Positions 54,312 through 63,541 of a DNA stretch of 64,000 bases are shown here, in pieces. The notes below the pieces were generated by a model that did no database searches, had not been told where the DNA came from, and saw only the letters and a list, made by a program, of their open reading frames with translations. The stretch comes from Oscillospiraceae bacterium (GTDB taxonomy: Bacteria; Bacillota_A; Clostridia; Oscillospirales; WRJC01). Position 1 is the stretch's first letter, and each line of letters opens with the position of its first letter. The stretch spans positions 15,282-79,281 of the forward strand of contig WRJC01000013.1 of the NCBI GenBank assembly GCA_009782405.1, read 5' to 3'. The translations under genes and the position numbers were made by a program.

Positions 54312-56084
54312 TTGGAAGTCGGCAGAATTATAAAAGTATCGGGACCGCTTGTCGTAGCCGAAAAAATGGGCCATGCGAAAATGTTCGACGTGGTGCGCGT
54401 TTCCGAAAAAGGGCTTATCGGCGAAGTGATCGAAATGCGCGGGGAAAACGCCTCCATCCAAGTCTACGAGGAAACCTCGATGCTCGGGCCGGGCGAACCG
54501 GTGGTCACCACGGGAGAGCCGCTTTCAGTCGAACTTGGCCCCGGGCTGCTTTCGGGGATGTTCGACGGGATACAGCGTCCCCTGGATGCGATAAAAGAAG
54601 CGGCGGGCGATTTCATCGAGCGCGGCGTGGTCGTAAAGTCGCTGAACCGCGAAAAATTTTGGGAATTCGTGCCGCAAAAAAACGTGGGAGACGAAGTGGC
54701 GGGGGGAGACATAATCGGCACAGTGCAGGAAAATGTGCTGATGAACCATAAAATAATGGTTCCACCGGAAATGGCCGGAAAGATAAAATCGATAAAAAAA
54801 GGCAATTTCCGCGTGGATGAAATAGTGGCGACCCTTGAAACGGAGAACGGGGAAATCGGGATTGGCATGATCCAGAAGTGGCCCGTGAGAAAACAGCGCC
54901 CGGTGAACCAAAAGCTTCCGCCGGACACGCCCATGATCACGGGGCAACGCGCCATAGACACATTTTTCCCCGTCATAAAAGGGGGAACCGCTTGCATTCC
55001 CGGGCCTTTCGGCAGCGGGAAGACGGTGATCCAGCACCAACTCGCCAAACATTCCGACGTCGAAATAGTGGTTTACGTGGGTTGCGGCGAGAGGGGCAAC
55101 GAAATGACGGACGTGCTAAACGAATTCCCCGAACTCAAAGACCCCAAAACCGGGGAACCGCTGATGAAACGCACCGTGCTGGTGGCAAACACTTCCAACA
55201 TGCCGGTGGCGGCGCGCGAAGCTTCCATATACACAGGCATCACAATAGGGGAATATTTCAGGGACATGGGCTATTCGGTGGCGCTCATGGCGGATTCCAC
55301 TTCCAGGTGGGCGGAAGCGTTGCGGGAAATGTCGGGGCGTTTGGAAGAAATGCCCGGCGATGAAGGGTATCCCGCCTATCTCGGATCAAGGCTTGCGGAA
55401 TTTTACGAGCGCACGGGAAAATTCGAGGTGCTCGGGACTGACGGGCGAATTGGGACGCTGACTGCCATCGGGGCGGTTTCCCCCCCGGGAGGGGACTTGT
55501 CGGAACCGGTGGTGCAGGCCACGTTGCGCATAGTCAAGGTTTTTTGGGGGCTCGACGCAGATTTGGCGTACCGACGCCATTTCCCGGCCATTAACTGGCT
55601 AAATTCATACAGCCTGTATTTGGACAATGTATGCGGCTGGATAGATGAAAACGTGCAGGAAAATTTCAGCGAACTAAGGCTTGCGGCGATGAACCTGCTC
55701 CAGGAAGAATCGAATCTAAACGAAATCGTCAGGCTGATCGGCTACGACGCGCTCTCCGAATCCGACCAGCTGAGCCTTGAAACGGCGAAATCAATGAGGG
55801 AAGACTATCTCCAGCAAGATTCCTTCGATTTGATGGACGCCTACACTTCGCTTAAAAAGCAGTGCAAAATGCTCGATTTGATTTTGTTTTTCGGCGACGA
55901 AGCGAGAAAAGCGCTTTCTGCGGGGGTATATCTCAAAAAGATGCTTTCGTTGAAAGTCAGGGAAGAGATCGCGCGCGCCAAATATATAGCCGAAGATGAA
56001 ATATCGAAAATTCAAGAAATAAAAAAAGATATAGAGGAAAGCATGAAAAGTTTGATCGAAGAGGAGGCGCTTGCAGATGCTTAA
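54312..56084 (+). CDS. ntpA: V-type ATPase catalytic subunit A
   Basis: 590 residues from a TTG start at 54312 (GGGAGG 8 bases upstream). It has the beta-barrel and the A-specific insertion (about 115-185), Walker A GPFGSGKT (231-238), [14 protein letters not shown], and [36 protein letters not shown] with the catalytic Glu region. This is the ATP-hydrolysing subunit. Its end overlaps the B gene by 8 bases. Confidence 0.97.
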   Translation: MEVGRIIKVSGPLVVAEKMGHAKMFDVVRVSEKGLIGEVIEMRGENASIQVYEETSMLGPGEPVVTTGEPLSVELGPGLLSGMFDGIQRPLDAIKEAAGDFIERGVVVKSLNREKFWEFVPQKNVGDEVAGGDIIGTVQENVLMNHKIMVPPEMAGKIKSIKKGNFRVDEIVATLETENGEIGIGMIQKWPVRKQRPVNQKLPPDTPMITGQRAIDTFFPVIKGGTACIPGPFGSGKTVIQHQLAKHSDVEIVVYVGCGERGNEMTDVLNEFPELKDPKTGEPLMKRTVLVANTSNMPVAAREASIYTGITIGEYFRDMGYSVALMADSTSRWAEALREMSGRLEEMPGDEGYPAYLGSRLAEFYERTGKFEVLGTDGRIGTLTAIGAVSPPGGDLSEPVVQATLRIVKVFWGLDADLAYRRHFPAINWLNSYSLYLDNVCGWIDENVQENFSELRLAAMNLLQEESNLNEIVRLIGYDALSESDQLSLETAKSMREDYLQQDSFDLMDAYTSLKKQCKMLDLILFFGDEARKALSAGVYLKKMLSLKVREEIARAKYIAEDEISKIQEIKKDIEESMKSLIEEEALADA

Positions 56085-57465
56085 GGAATACAGGACAGTT
56101 TCCGAAGTTGTCGGGCCTTTGATGGTCGTCGATGGGGTTGAAGGGGCGAAATTCGACGAACTTGTGGAAATCGAAATCCAGACGGGCGAAATGCGGCGCG
56201 GGAAAGTTTTGGAAGTGCACGGCGAAAAGGCCGTGGTGCAACTCTTCGAGAGCGCGCACGGCATAAACCTCGGGGGGAGCAAGGCGAAATTTTTGGCGAA
56301 ACCGCTTGAAATCGGACTTTCCGCCGATATGCTCGGGAGGGTGTTCGACGGATTGGGACGGGTCAAGGACGGCGGCCCGAAAATAATCCCGGACAAGAGG
56401 AGCAACATAAACGGCGTTCCGATAAATCCGGTGGCCAGGGATTACCCCTCCGAATTCATACAAACCGGAATATCCGCGATAGACGGGCTGAACACTTTGG
56501 TGCGCGGCCAGAAACTGCCGGTTTTTTCCGCTTCGGGTCTGCCTCACTCCGAGCTTGCCGCCCAAATCGCAAGGCAGGCGAAAGTGCTTGGCACAGATTC
56601 CAATTTCGCGGTGGTGTTCGCCGCGCTGGGGATCACGTTCGAGGAATCCCGGTTTTTCATCGACGATTTCGCGGAAACGGGCGCGATACACAGGGCCGTG
56701 CTGTTTGTCAACCTGGCAAACGAACCCGCAGTCGAGCGTATTTCCACCCCGCGCATGGCATTGACCTGCGCCGAATATTTGGCATATGAAAAAGATATGC
56801 ACGTGCTCGTGATCACCACTGACATGACAAACTACTGCGAGGCGCTCCGCGAAATTTCGGCGGCCAGAAAGGAAGTGCCCGGGCGCCGCGGATACCCCGG
56901 ATATTTGTACACCGACCTTGCGAGCTTGTACGAGAGGGCGGGGCGCATTAAAGGCAGGGGCGGCTCAATCACGCAGATACCGATACTGACCATGCCAGAG
57001 GACGACAAAACCCACCCGATCCCGGATCTCACCGGGTATATAACCGAAGGGCAGATAATATTGAACCGGGAATTGCACCGGCGCGGGATAACCCCGCCCA
57101 TAGACGTGCTGCCTTCGCTGTCTCGGCTCAAGGACAAAGGGATAGGCAAAAACAAAACGAGGGAAGACCACGCCGAAACGATGAACCAAATATTTTCTGC
57201 TTACGCCCAGGGCAAACAGGCAAAGGAACTCGCGGCGATATTGGGCGAATCGGCGCTTTCGGACTCGGACAAAATGTTCGCGCAGTTCGCCGAGGTGTTT
57301 GAAAAAAAATATGTTTCGCAGGGTTTTGGCGCGAACAGGGCAATCGAAGAAACCTTGGAAATTGGCTGGGAACTTTTGTCGATTTTGCCGAGGGCGCAGC
57401 TCAAGCGCATCAGGGACGAATATTTCGAAAAGTATATGCCGCAAAGCGCGGGGGCCGGAAAATGA
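56077..57465 (+). CDS. ntpB: V-type ATPase regulatory subunit B
   Basis: 462 residues from ATG 56077 (GAGGAGG, 9 bases upstream, inside the end of the A gene). It shows [58 protein letters not shown] (in place of a Walker A) and [23 protein letters not shown], all typical of the non-catalytic B subunit. It joins the D gene by an ATGA overlap. Confidence 0.97.
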   Translation: MLKEYRTVSEVVGPLMVVDGVEGAKFDELVEIEIQTGEMRRGKVLEVHGEKAVVQLFESAHGINLGGSKAKFLAKPLEIGLSADMLGRVFDGLGRVKDGGPKIIPDKRSNINGVPINPVARDYPSEFIQTGISAIDGLNTLVRGQKLPVFSASGLPHSELAAQIARQAKVLGTDSNFAVVFAALGITFEESRFFIDDFAETGAIHRAVLFVNLANEPAVERISTPRMALTCAEYLAYEKDMHVLVITTDMTNYCEALREISAARKEVPGRRGYPGYLYTDLASLYERAGRIKGRGGSITQIPILTMPEDDKTHPIPDLTGYITEGQIILNRELHRRGITPPIDVLPSLSRLKDKGIGKNKTREDHAETMNQIFSAYAQGKQAKELAAILGESALSDSDKMFAQFAEVFEKKYVSQGFGANRAIEETLEIGWELLSILPRAQLKRIRDEYFEKYMPQSAGAGK

Positions 57466-58094
57466 GGCTGAACGTAAACCCCAACAGGATGGAGCTTATG
57501 AAATTGAAAGGCCGCCTCGAAAGCGCGACGCGCGGGCACAAGCTGCTCAAGGACAAGCAGGACGAACTGATACGCCGCTTCATAGAACTGGCGAGGCGCA
57601 GCAACAAACTGCGGATGGAAGTGGAAAATGAGCTTGCAGAGGCGTACAAAAAGTTTTTCATGGCGGCGACGCTGCAGCCCGCCCAGTTTGTGGAGGAAGC
57701 GCTGATGGCGCCAAGCGAAAGGATAAGCCTTGAAATGTCCACGGAAAACATAATGAGCATCATCGTGCCGAAAATGGAATTTTCAAGGGAGGGGCAAAAC
57801 GAAAAAACGGGCATATTCCCCTACGGGTTCTACAATACCTCGGACGAAACTGACAGGGCGATCCAAAAGTTTTCCAATCTGCTGCCGAAATTGCTCGAAC
57901 TCGCCAAAGTGGAAAAGAGCTGCGAGCTGATGGCGGACGAAATCGAAAAAACGAGGCGCAGGGTGAACGCCCTGGAATACATGACGATCCCGAACCTGAC
58001 CGAGACGATCAGATACATAAAGATGAAACTCGACGAAAACGAGAGAAGCAATTTCATCCGCCTGATGAAAGTAAAAAGCATGATGGATGATTGA
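57462..58094 (+). CDS. ntpD: V-type ATPase subunit D (central shaft)
   Basis: 210 residues, two long helices in an antiparallel coil: [42 protein letters not shown] start (read as short runs) and [31 protein letters not shown] at the end, both typical. It is the rotating shaft inside the A/B head. It is the last gene of the operon. Confidence 0.96.
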   Translation: MRLNVNPNRMELMKLKGRLESATRGHKLLKDKQDELIRRFIELARRSNKLRMEVENELAEAYKKFFMAATLQPAQFVEEALMAPSERISLEMSTENIMSIIVPKMEFSREGQNEKTGIFPYGFYNTSDETDRAIQKFSNLLPKLLELAKVEKSCELMADEIEKTRRRVNALEYMTIPNLTETIRYIKMKLDENERSNFIRLMKVKSMMDD

Positions 58095-58139
58095 GCGAAT
58101 TTGTTTTGAACATATCATTATCTTCCCATCACAACAACA

Positions 58140-58172
58140 ATTGCATAAAAAATCATCAAAACTTTATGCAAT
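58140..58172. repeat. Perfect 10-base inverted repeat after the V-ATPase operon
   Basis: ATTGCATAAA (58140-58149) and TTTATGCAAT (58163-58172), 13 bases between. It lies 23 bases upstream of the -35 box at 58195, so it may be a regulator site for the next gene; the stem is A/T-rich and no T run follows, so it is a poor terminator. Confidence 0.5.
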
Positions 58173-58194
58173 ATTCACAATTTATATGTAGTAT

Positions 58195-58224
58195 TTGACA
58201 TGAAAATATAGTATTATGTATAAT
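58195..58224 (+). promoter_or_regulatory. Promoter of the 58262 gene
   Basis: TTGACA (58195-58200), 18 bases, TATAAT (58219-58224), both perfect hexamers. Confidence 0.85.
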
Positions 58225-58261
58225 GTGTCCGGCGATAATTTCAAAAATGGGGAGAATTATT

Positions 58262-58588
58262 ATGCGAACAAATATACCCTACAATGTTTTGACAATATCC
58301 GAGATGAACAAAACGAAACTCAACATCCGAAAAGAAACCATTGAATTCGACGAACTGGTATTGGACAAAGAAACCGTCAAAAAGCTCCGCGCGAGCAGCA
58401 GCATGTTCAACAAAACGGTTTTCGTGAAAATAGAGAAGGATCTCCAAAAATACAATGTGGAATCGATACACAAATGCGGCAAAAATGGATACACGCTCAT
58501 GCTGATCTCAAGCGAACTGCGAATGGAACTAAAAGGCGAAGAAAATTCGCGCCCAAACATCGTAAAAACGTACAATATAGTAGACTAA
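58262..58588 (+). CDS. Small protein of unknown function
   Basis: 108 residues from ATG 58262 (GGGGAG, 7 bases upstream). Not recognised. It is charged, soluble and without signal peptide or membrane segment: TISEMNKTKLNIRKETIEFDELVLDKETVKKLRASSSM, with a beta-rich C-terminal half (FNKTVFVKIEKD, GYTLMLISSELRMELKGE). It has a near-perfect promoter with an inverted repeat upstream, so it is probably well expressed and regulated. The next gene follows after 17 bases with no ribosome site of its own. Confidence 0.7.
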   Translation: MRTNIPYNVLTISEMNKTKLNIRKETIEFDELVLDKETVKKLRASSSMFNKTVFVKIEKDLQKYNVESIHKCGKNGYTLMLISSELRMELKGEENSRPNIVKTYNIVD

Positions 58589-58605
58589 AGGCCTTTTTTT
58601 TAAAA

Positions 58606-59616
58606 ATGGCGGAGCTTGAAATAAAAAACGGAAAATTCCATATTGACGGAATGGCGTCAAATCCCGGAAACCCCGACAGCGAAGGAAAGCTGATAGGGGT
58701 TTGCAGCGATGTTTGCGCCTTTTTTGATGCCGGCGTCGCTGACGTCGAAAAAAACCGCGAAGAATTCATAAAAGATTTGGACGATTGGCGAAACTCGGGC
58801 GTGAACCTGGTCACGCTCGGTTTGCAGAGTCCGAACCCTTTTGGCGAATACTACAAAAAAGCGCGGGAACAGGACAAATCAAAAAACATCTCATTTGAAA
58901 GCTCCGCCATAAACCCCGACGGAAGCTTAAATTCGGTGTACCTCGAATATGCGGCAAAAATAATAGAGGCGGCAAAAAGGGCGGGGCTTGCGGTGTTCGT
59001 CAACATATTTTCGTCTTCCTGCGAGGATATGTTCGAGGATGAATTCGCCATCGTAAACGGCGCTTTCAATGTTGCGGACTGGCTCTTGGAAAAAAAATTT
59101 CCGAATGTGATGGCCAATGTCACCGATGTCTCGCACACTTTCTATAAAAGTTCCGTGCTTTCCGGCGGCGGGGCGATTAAAATTTTGAAATCGCTGAAAG
59201 AAAAAGCGGGCAAAAAATTGATTCTCGGAGCGGGGCTCAAGTCCACAAAAAACATTCCGGAGGGCTTGATGGGCGAATACATGGAGAGCTCGGATTTCAT
59301 CCCGATTTATTCGAATGCGGAAAACGCGAAATCGGAATACAACACAAAAAAAATGATCGGGGATATTCACCGCTTCAAAAAAGCCATGGCTCAAAAAGGC
59401 GCGAATATCCCCATAATCGTGGCAAAAGGCGACGACCTCAGCGAAAGGTACAACTCATACGGAAAAAATAATTTGGCCGAAGCCCTGGAAAACGGCGCAT
59501 CCTGGTGTTATTACGACAAACAGGGCTTCGTTCTGCTCCCGGTAAATTGGGACAAAAATTCGAGCGCCGAAAAAAGCAATTTTTTTAGGACCGTCGAAAA
59601 TATCAGGAACAAATGA
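58606..59616 (+). CDS. TIM-barrel-like protein of unknown function, possibly a glycoside hydrolase relative
   Basis: 336 residues. The start is placed at ATG 58606 (MAELEIKNGKFHIDGMASN), the form usual for beta-glycosidase-like barrels that begin with a short strand and an F-x-I-D-G motif. The alternation of strands and helices fits a TIM barrel: GVNLVTLGLQSPNPFGEYY, KRAGLAVFVNIFSSSCEDMF, NVMANVTDVSHTFY, IPIIVAKGDDLSERY and GASWCYYDKQGFVLLPVNW. No clear pair of catalytic acids could be named. No ribosome site precedes the ATG (an A/T-rich stretch does). It converges on the GH106-like gene with a 14-base overlap. Confidence 0.68.
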   Translation: MAELEIKNGKFHIDGMASNPGNPDSEGKLIGVCSDVCAFFDAGVADVEKNREEFIKDLDDWRNSGVNLVTLGLQSPNPFGEYYKKAREQDKSKNISFESSAINPDGSLNSVYLEYAAKIIEAAKRAGLAVFVNIFSSSCEDMFEDEFAIVNGAFNVADWLLEKKFPNVMANVTDVSHTFYKSSVLSGGGAIKILKSLKEKAGKKLILGAGLKSTKNIPEGLMGEYMESSDFIPIYSNAENAKSEYNTKKMIGDIHRFKKAMAQKGANIPIIVAKGDDLSERYNSYGKNNLAEALENGASWCYYDKQGFVLLPVNWDKNSSAEKSNFFRTVENIRNK

Positions 59617-61744
59617 GGACATAGAAATCATAGGGGGCAAGTTCGAGCCCAAACGAGATTTTTCCGTTTTGCGCCGATGCCGCCAAAAGGGAAATTTCGT
59701 CCGTTTCGGGATTGTAGCGGCTGACCGTTTTTTTGTCCGTTTTGATTTCGACTGCGCTTTCGGCTTTTTCGTTTTTTGTGTTCACGAACAGGTAGCTCTC
59801 GCCGTTGCCGTTTATCCTTTTCATGCACACGACTTCGGTTTTGCTGTCAAAGCGAACCTCCGCCACGCCCGTTTTTGCCAGGGCCTCCATCAGCGCCTGT
59901 TCGTTTTCGCATATTTCCACGTTTTTAAATCCTTTTAATTTTTCCGTTTCTTTGAAAAACAACGGGTCGGCGACCGCCAGCACAGGGATATTTTGCTTGT
60001 TTAGCAATGTGACCAGATCCAAAAGTTTTTCGCCTATGTCGCAACGCGGCAGAACGAGGCATTCAAAGTCGTTGCCCGCGAGCCTGATTTTGCCGTTTTC
60101 GATGGGCGACGACGAAATCGTGTCCAGGTCGGCCATGAAATAGTCCAGCTGGTTTAATAGCAGCCCGCGCGAAAGCGAGCTCCAGGAGCCGTTTGTGGCG
60201 CCGTTTTTTTCGGCGAGGGAAAAATCATAGATTTTTTTGCTCTCTTCGGTATGCTGGGGGATGTAGTTTTGGTTTATGCTCTCAATCGGGTAATAGAGCA
60301 GTATTTTCGATTTGCGCGTTCCGCCGTTCATCAGCGCGGCGATTTTTCCGAGCGTGTCGTTCCATTTATGGTAGTCGCCGTCCCCGAGCGCGTTTTCGCC
60401 GTAATACGAAGTGAAAGTGTCGATGCCGAGCGCATACTGCAAAACGCACGCGCAAAGCATCTGCTCAAAGCTCTGCTTTCCGCCCTCGACGTGGGAGGAT
60501 ACCTCGCTCATCGTGCGCTTTCTGCCGTTGATGGCGGCGATGGAATCGATGAGGCGCGGCGTCTGCGCCTGGTGCATGATCTTTTCGGGTATGGTGGTTA
60601 ACATGTCTATGCCCGGGTATTCCATGTGTTTCAACAGCTCGAAGAAATTGCCCTCAAAGGGGGCGTGCAGCGCGATGGATTCCTCCATGAGGTTGTGCCC
60701 CGAAAAGGGCAGCTTGTTTTCCTCGCAGAACCTGCCGATTTGGGCGAAGAACGCCTCTTCGTAAAATTTCGAGACGGCGCCGTGGAAATGCCCGCGCACC
60801 TCGGCTGCCCTTTTGGAATTTCCCCCGAAAAGCCACAGCATGCAAGGAAGCAAGTCGTAGCCGCATAAATCAAAAAACCGCCGCGCGAAATCGGGGGTCC
60901 AATTGACGACCGGCAAAAGCTCGAGGCTTTCGTCGGGTTCGTCGAGGGTGCCGGGCGGGGTGAGGCCGTGGTTTAAATAAAAGCCCATCAGAGAGGGCTC
61001 GTCGGTGAACATCGCGTCGATCCCTTCGCCGAAGTATTCCCCAAGGAAGCTGCCGTACTCGGCGTATGTGTTGTCGATGAACTCGGCCACGGCTGCCGGG
61101 TTCATGAGGTCGATGTAGCGCCTCGCCTCGCATACGTTGTGGCAGGCGTGGGTGCCCTCGTACAGCCTTTTCGATACGGCATATATCACAAATTTTGTTT
61201 TGTCCGTTTTGTTTTGGTAAACGAGATTGTTTGCTTCGTCCAGGCATTCGGATATATCCTTTGCCGTGGCTTCGTCCGCGTCGTCAAAACAGGTGCCCTC
61301 GTAGCAGTATGCGCACACCGGGGCCTCGTGCCCACGCGGAAAATCCAAGCGGAGGCTTTCGCCCGGGGCGGCGCTTCCAAACAGCGCCACCAATCCCCTC
61401 GCTTCCAAATCGGGGTTTTTTTTGAGCGTGAGCCCGCCCGCAGTGCCGCTGGGATAGCCTTTTTCGTCGTAGAGCCAGACGCGCATCCTGTTTTTTTTGC
61501 AGTATTCGACTTCGTGCCTCAATAGTTTTTTCGCGGTTTCGTTTTGCATATAGTCGCTTGCAAATTGCACGTTTGTCACGATCCCGCCGTAGCCCTTTTT
61601 GAGCAGCGCGTCGATATGGGCCTCGATTTGCGCGCACTTTGCGCCGAAATCGGGATTAGCCGGGTCATATCCGCCGCCGTGCGTGATCTTCAGGGGCCGG
61701 TAGCTGTTTTTGTCTTTTGCGTACTCCGATAAAAAATCTGCCAT
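59603..61744 (-). CDS. GH106-like glycoside hydrolase (alpha-L-rhamnosidase type)
   Basis: 713 residues without signal peptide. The barrel start has ALLKKGYGGIVTNVQF, VEYCKKNRMRVWLYDEKGYPSGTAGG (the WLYDExGxPSG motif is shared by GH106 and related families), GEGIDAMFTDEPSL, and ISGH-type SGHNLMEESIALHAPFEGN. An amidotransferase-like domain follows near 500-640 (DFECLVLPRCDIG; NIPVLAVADPLF), and a C-terminal beta domain. True GH106 proteins are usually longer (about 1000), so this is a shortened relative. It follows the M15 carboxypeptidase gene by 19 bases with AAAGGA-type ribosome site. Confidence 0.72.
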   Translation of the reverse strand: MADFLSEYAKDKNSYRPLKITHGGGYDPANPDFGAKCAQIEAHIDALLKKGYGGIVTNVQFASDYMQNETAKKLLRHEVEYCKKNRMRVWLYDEKGYPSGTAGGLTLKKNPDLEARGLVALFGSAAPGESLRLDFPRGHEAPVCAYCYEGTCFDDADEATAKDISECLDEANNLVYQNKTDKTKFVIYAVSKRLYEGTHACHNVCEARRYIDLMNPAAVAEFIDNTYAEYGSFLGEYFGEGIDAMFTDEPSLMGFYLNHGLTPPGTLDEPDESLELLPVVNWTPDFARRFFDLCGYDLLPCMLWLFGGNSKRAAEVRGHFHGAVSKFYEEAFFAQIGRFCEENKLPFSGHNLMEESIALHAPFEGNFFELLKHMEYPGIDMLTTIPEKIMHQAQTPRLIDSIAAINGRKRTMSEVSSHVEGGKQSFEQMLCACVLQYALGIDTFTSYYGENALGDGDYHKWNDTLGKIAALMNGGTRKSKILLYYPIESINQNYIPQHTEESKKIYDFSLAEKNGATNGSWSSLSRGLLLNQLDYFMADLDTISSSPIENGKIRLAGNDFECLVLPRCDIGEKLLDLVTLLNKQNIPVLAVADPLFFKETEKLKGFKNVEICENEQALMEALAKTGVAEVRFDSKTEVVCMKRINGNGESYLFVNTKNEKAESAVEIKTDKKTVSRYNPETDEISLLAASAQNGKISFGLELAPYDFYVLICS

Positions 61745-61763
61745 ATTTTTCCCTGTCCTTTCT

Positions 61764-62978
61764 TTATTTTTGATTTCTCGTATTCTGGGGTACGAGATAA
61801 ATCGCGTGGTATTCGTCGAACGTGATGCCTAAGTTTTTGATTTTTTCCGCGGTCTTTTGCCCCACGTACCTCCAGTGCCAAGGTTCGAACACATATCCGG
61901 TCAGCCACTCCTTGTCCTTCGGGTAGCGCAAAATGAAACCGTATCTGTGCGCGTTTTCGGCGAGCCAGGCGTATTCCGCCGTGTTTTCGAAATGGGCGGA
62001 AATCGAAGCGGAGTTCAGATCGGCGGCAAGCCCCGTCTGGTGCTCCGAATGGCCCGGCCGCGCCGAATATGTGTCGGCCCCGTTCGGGTCGCTTTTTTTG
62101 TAGTTCTCATAAACCTGCTTTTGCACGGCGTAGCTCCTGTACCCGGAGACTATGTAGATATTTATCCCGGAATTTTTCGCGTCGGCGCGCATTTTGTCGA
62201 ATTGCCCCTGCGCCTCGGCAACAAGCGACAGCACCCTGCCGTCGCTTTTTTTGTAGCCTTCCGGCACGTAGTCTTCCGGCAGATAGCTGTACTTGTTGCA
62301 CAGCACAAGGTTGCCGCTCAGATTTGTCGCCGCCTTTGCCGCCATCGGCGAGTAATATGGGAAATCCAGGCCTATATTCACATAGGTCACCGCATCGAAA
62401 TAGGGAAGCGTGGGATTGGCCTTTTTGTATGTCACATATCTTTCTAAATATTTGGGCTGGTAGTGCCGAAAAAGCATGGCCTCGCCGAGCCCCGAAAGCT
62501 CCTGGGGCAGCTTGCCGCTTGCCGGGCTTTGCGAAATCATGACAAGATTGGCCGAATCGTCATATTTGCTGGTCGCCCCGAACACAACGCGCAAAAATTC
62601 CCCCGTCGCGTAAAAATCTCCGGAAGCCCCGAAAGAGGCGCGGGCGATTTTTATTTTTTCCCCGTTTACCGAAAGCACGGCGGTATCTATCCGGTTTGTG
62701 AAAATCGCCCCGTGCCGATTCAACAAAGTCAGTGTCTTGGAGGCGGGGTCATAATCGGCGAAAGAGCCGAACAGATATTTCGAGGTGGCGATGACGGGAA
62801 AATATATCACGCCATCTTTTTTTAAAATTTTCGGGCGCACTTCTTTTATCGCGCCGTTCACGCTCAGCCTTATGTCACCCGCTGCGGCGTCCTCTGCCCG
62901 GGCCAAAACAGAAAGATTGGCAAGCAAGGCAAAAACAAAAAAAACAAAAACGGACCTCTTAAAAATTTTGCGTGACAT
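61764..62978 (-). CDS. VanY-type D-alanyl-D-alanine carboxypeptidase (M15B) with amine-oxidase-like stalk domain
   Basis: 404 residues: signal peptide 1-28 (ARA cut), a copper-amine-oxidase-N-like domain at about 35-150 (IRLSVNGAIKEVRPKILKKDGVIYFPV; DFYATGEFLRVVFGA), then the M15B peptidase: SGYRSYAVQKQVY (278-290), SARPGHSEHQTGLAADL (305-321, with metal His313 and Asp320) and EPWHWRYVG (365-373, catalytic Glu and metal His). It trims the terminal D-Ala of peptidoglycan stems outside the cell. GGGAG precedes the ATG by 9 bases. A promoter about 300 bases upstream gives an unusually long leader. Confidence 0.93.
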   Translation of the reverse strand: MSRKIFKRSVFVFFVFALLANLSVLARAEDAAAGDIRLSVNGAIKEVRPKILKKDGVIYFPVIATSKYLFGSFADYDPASKTLTLLNRHGAIFTNRIDTAVLSVNGEKIKIARASFGASGDFYATGEFLRVVFGATSKYDDSANLVMISQSPASGKLPQELSGLGEAMLFRHYQPKYLERYVTYKKANPTLPYFDAVTYVNIGLDFPYYSPMAAKAATNLSGNLVLCNKYSYLPEDYVPEGYKKSDGRVLSLVAEAQGQFDKMRADAKNSGINIYIVSGYRSYAVQKQVYENYKKSDPNGADTYSARPGHSEHQTGLAADLNSASISAHFENTAEYAWLAENAHRYGFILRYPKDKEWLTGYVFEPWHWRYVGQKTAEKIKNLGITFDEYHAIYLVPQNTRNQK

Positions 62979-63052
62979 GTGTTAAAACTCCCTATAGAAT
63001 AACTTCAAAAATTTTTTTGTTTTCAAGCCCTATCCATTCGGCCCTGCGCTCT

Positions 63053-63255
63053 TTATTCGCCTCTTTTCGGAAGTCGAATGTCAAAAGATATGACAATATC
63101 CGATATTATACCGTTTGGAGTTTTCGTTTTTACGTCGGTTTGGTTCTTCGAAATGAAATAGTCGTATATGATCGTCTCGAAAATTTGGTTTGATACCGCC
63201 GCGCCTCCGTGTAGTTTTCCCTCTCTGTTATTTGGGCCTTGATTGCCGTTGCCAT
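63053..63255 (-). pseudogene. Possible small gene broken by a one-base shift
   Basis: An ATG at 63255 (MATAIKAQITERE, weak AGGGA site 7 bases upstream) opens a frame that ends after 41 codons. One base over, a frame with no start of its own continues to a TAA at 63055-63053 and looks protein-like (KLHGGAAVSNQIFETIIYDY, then ISDIVISFDIRLPKRGE). The two would join into about 66 residues if one base were added near GGGAAAA. It may be a pseudogene, a sequence error or chance. Confidence 0.35.
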
Positions 63256-63292
63256 TTTGTTTTCCCTATTTGGCTGGCCTTACGTTTCCCCC

Positions 63293-63321
63293 ATTATACC
63301 ACGCTCCGCCAAATAAATCAA
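63293..63321 (-). promoter_or_regulatory. Promoter reading toward the M15 carboxypeptidase
   Basis: Minus strand TTGATT (63321-63316), 17 bases, TATAAT (63298-63293) with TGG directly before it. It lies about 315 bases from the peptidase ATG. Confidence 0.75.
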
Positions 63322-63399
63322 CAACTATTTTGAAATTCGTTTTCAAGAAATCGGCAGACAAGCGGCCATCGGACTTGACGAACAAAAAACAAATATATA

Positions 63400-63437
63400 A
63401 AAATCCGCTGGGAAATATTCATTCCCCAGCGGATTTT
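63400..63437. terminator. Strong hairpin with T tail, best on the minus strand
   Basis: AAAATCCGCTGGG (63400-63412) and CCCAGCGGATTTT (63425-63437) pair perfectly around a 12-base loop. On the minus strand it is followed by TTTATATATTTG. It insulates mtnA from the minus-strand promoter on its left. Confidence 0.8.
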
Positions 63438-63468
63438 CCAAACATAATAATATTATTTCAAAAAATGA

Positions 63469-63498
63469 TTGACACCGACGGCTTTTGTATGCTATACT
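63469..63498 (+). promoter_or_regulatory. mtnA promoter
   Basis: TTGACA (63469-63474), 18 bases, TATACT (63493-63498); ribosome site GGAGG (63528-63532) 9 bases before ATG 63542. Confidence 0.8.
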
Positions 63499-63541
63499 TA
63501 TGTCCATGGCGATATTTCATCGCATTCGGAGGAAAAATTTC

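Larger units (their letters stand above)
62979..63541. other. Long gene-poor region between M15 peptidase and mtnA
   Basis: 563 bases without an intact gene. It holds, on the minus strand, a strong promoter (63293-63321) and a broken small frame (63053-63255). It also holds a 13-base-stem hairpin (63400-63437) and the mtnA promoter on the plus strand (63469-63498). An open plus-strand frame at 62972-63193 is antisense to the broken frame and is not supported. Confidence 0.7.

Noticed and set aside
62972..63193. 73-codon plus-strand frame in the gap before mtnA
   Set aside because: No ribosome site or promoter, and antisense to the more protein-like broken frame.
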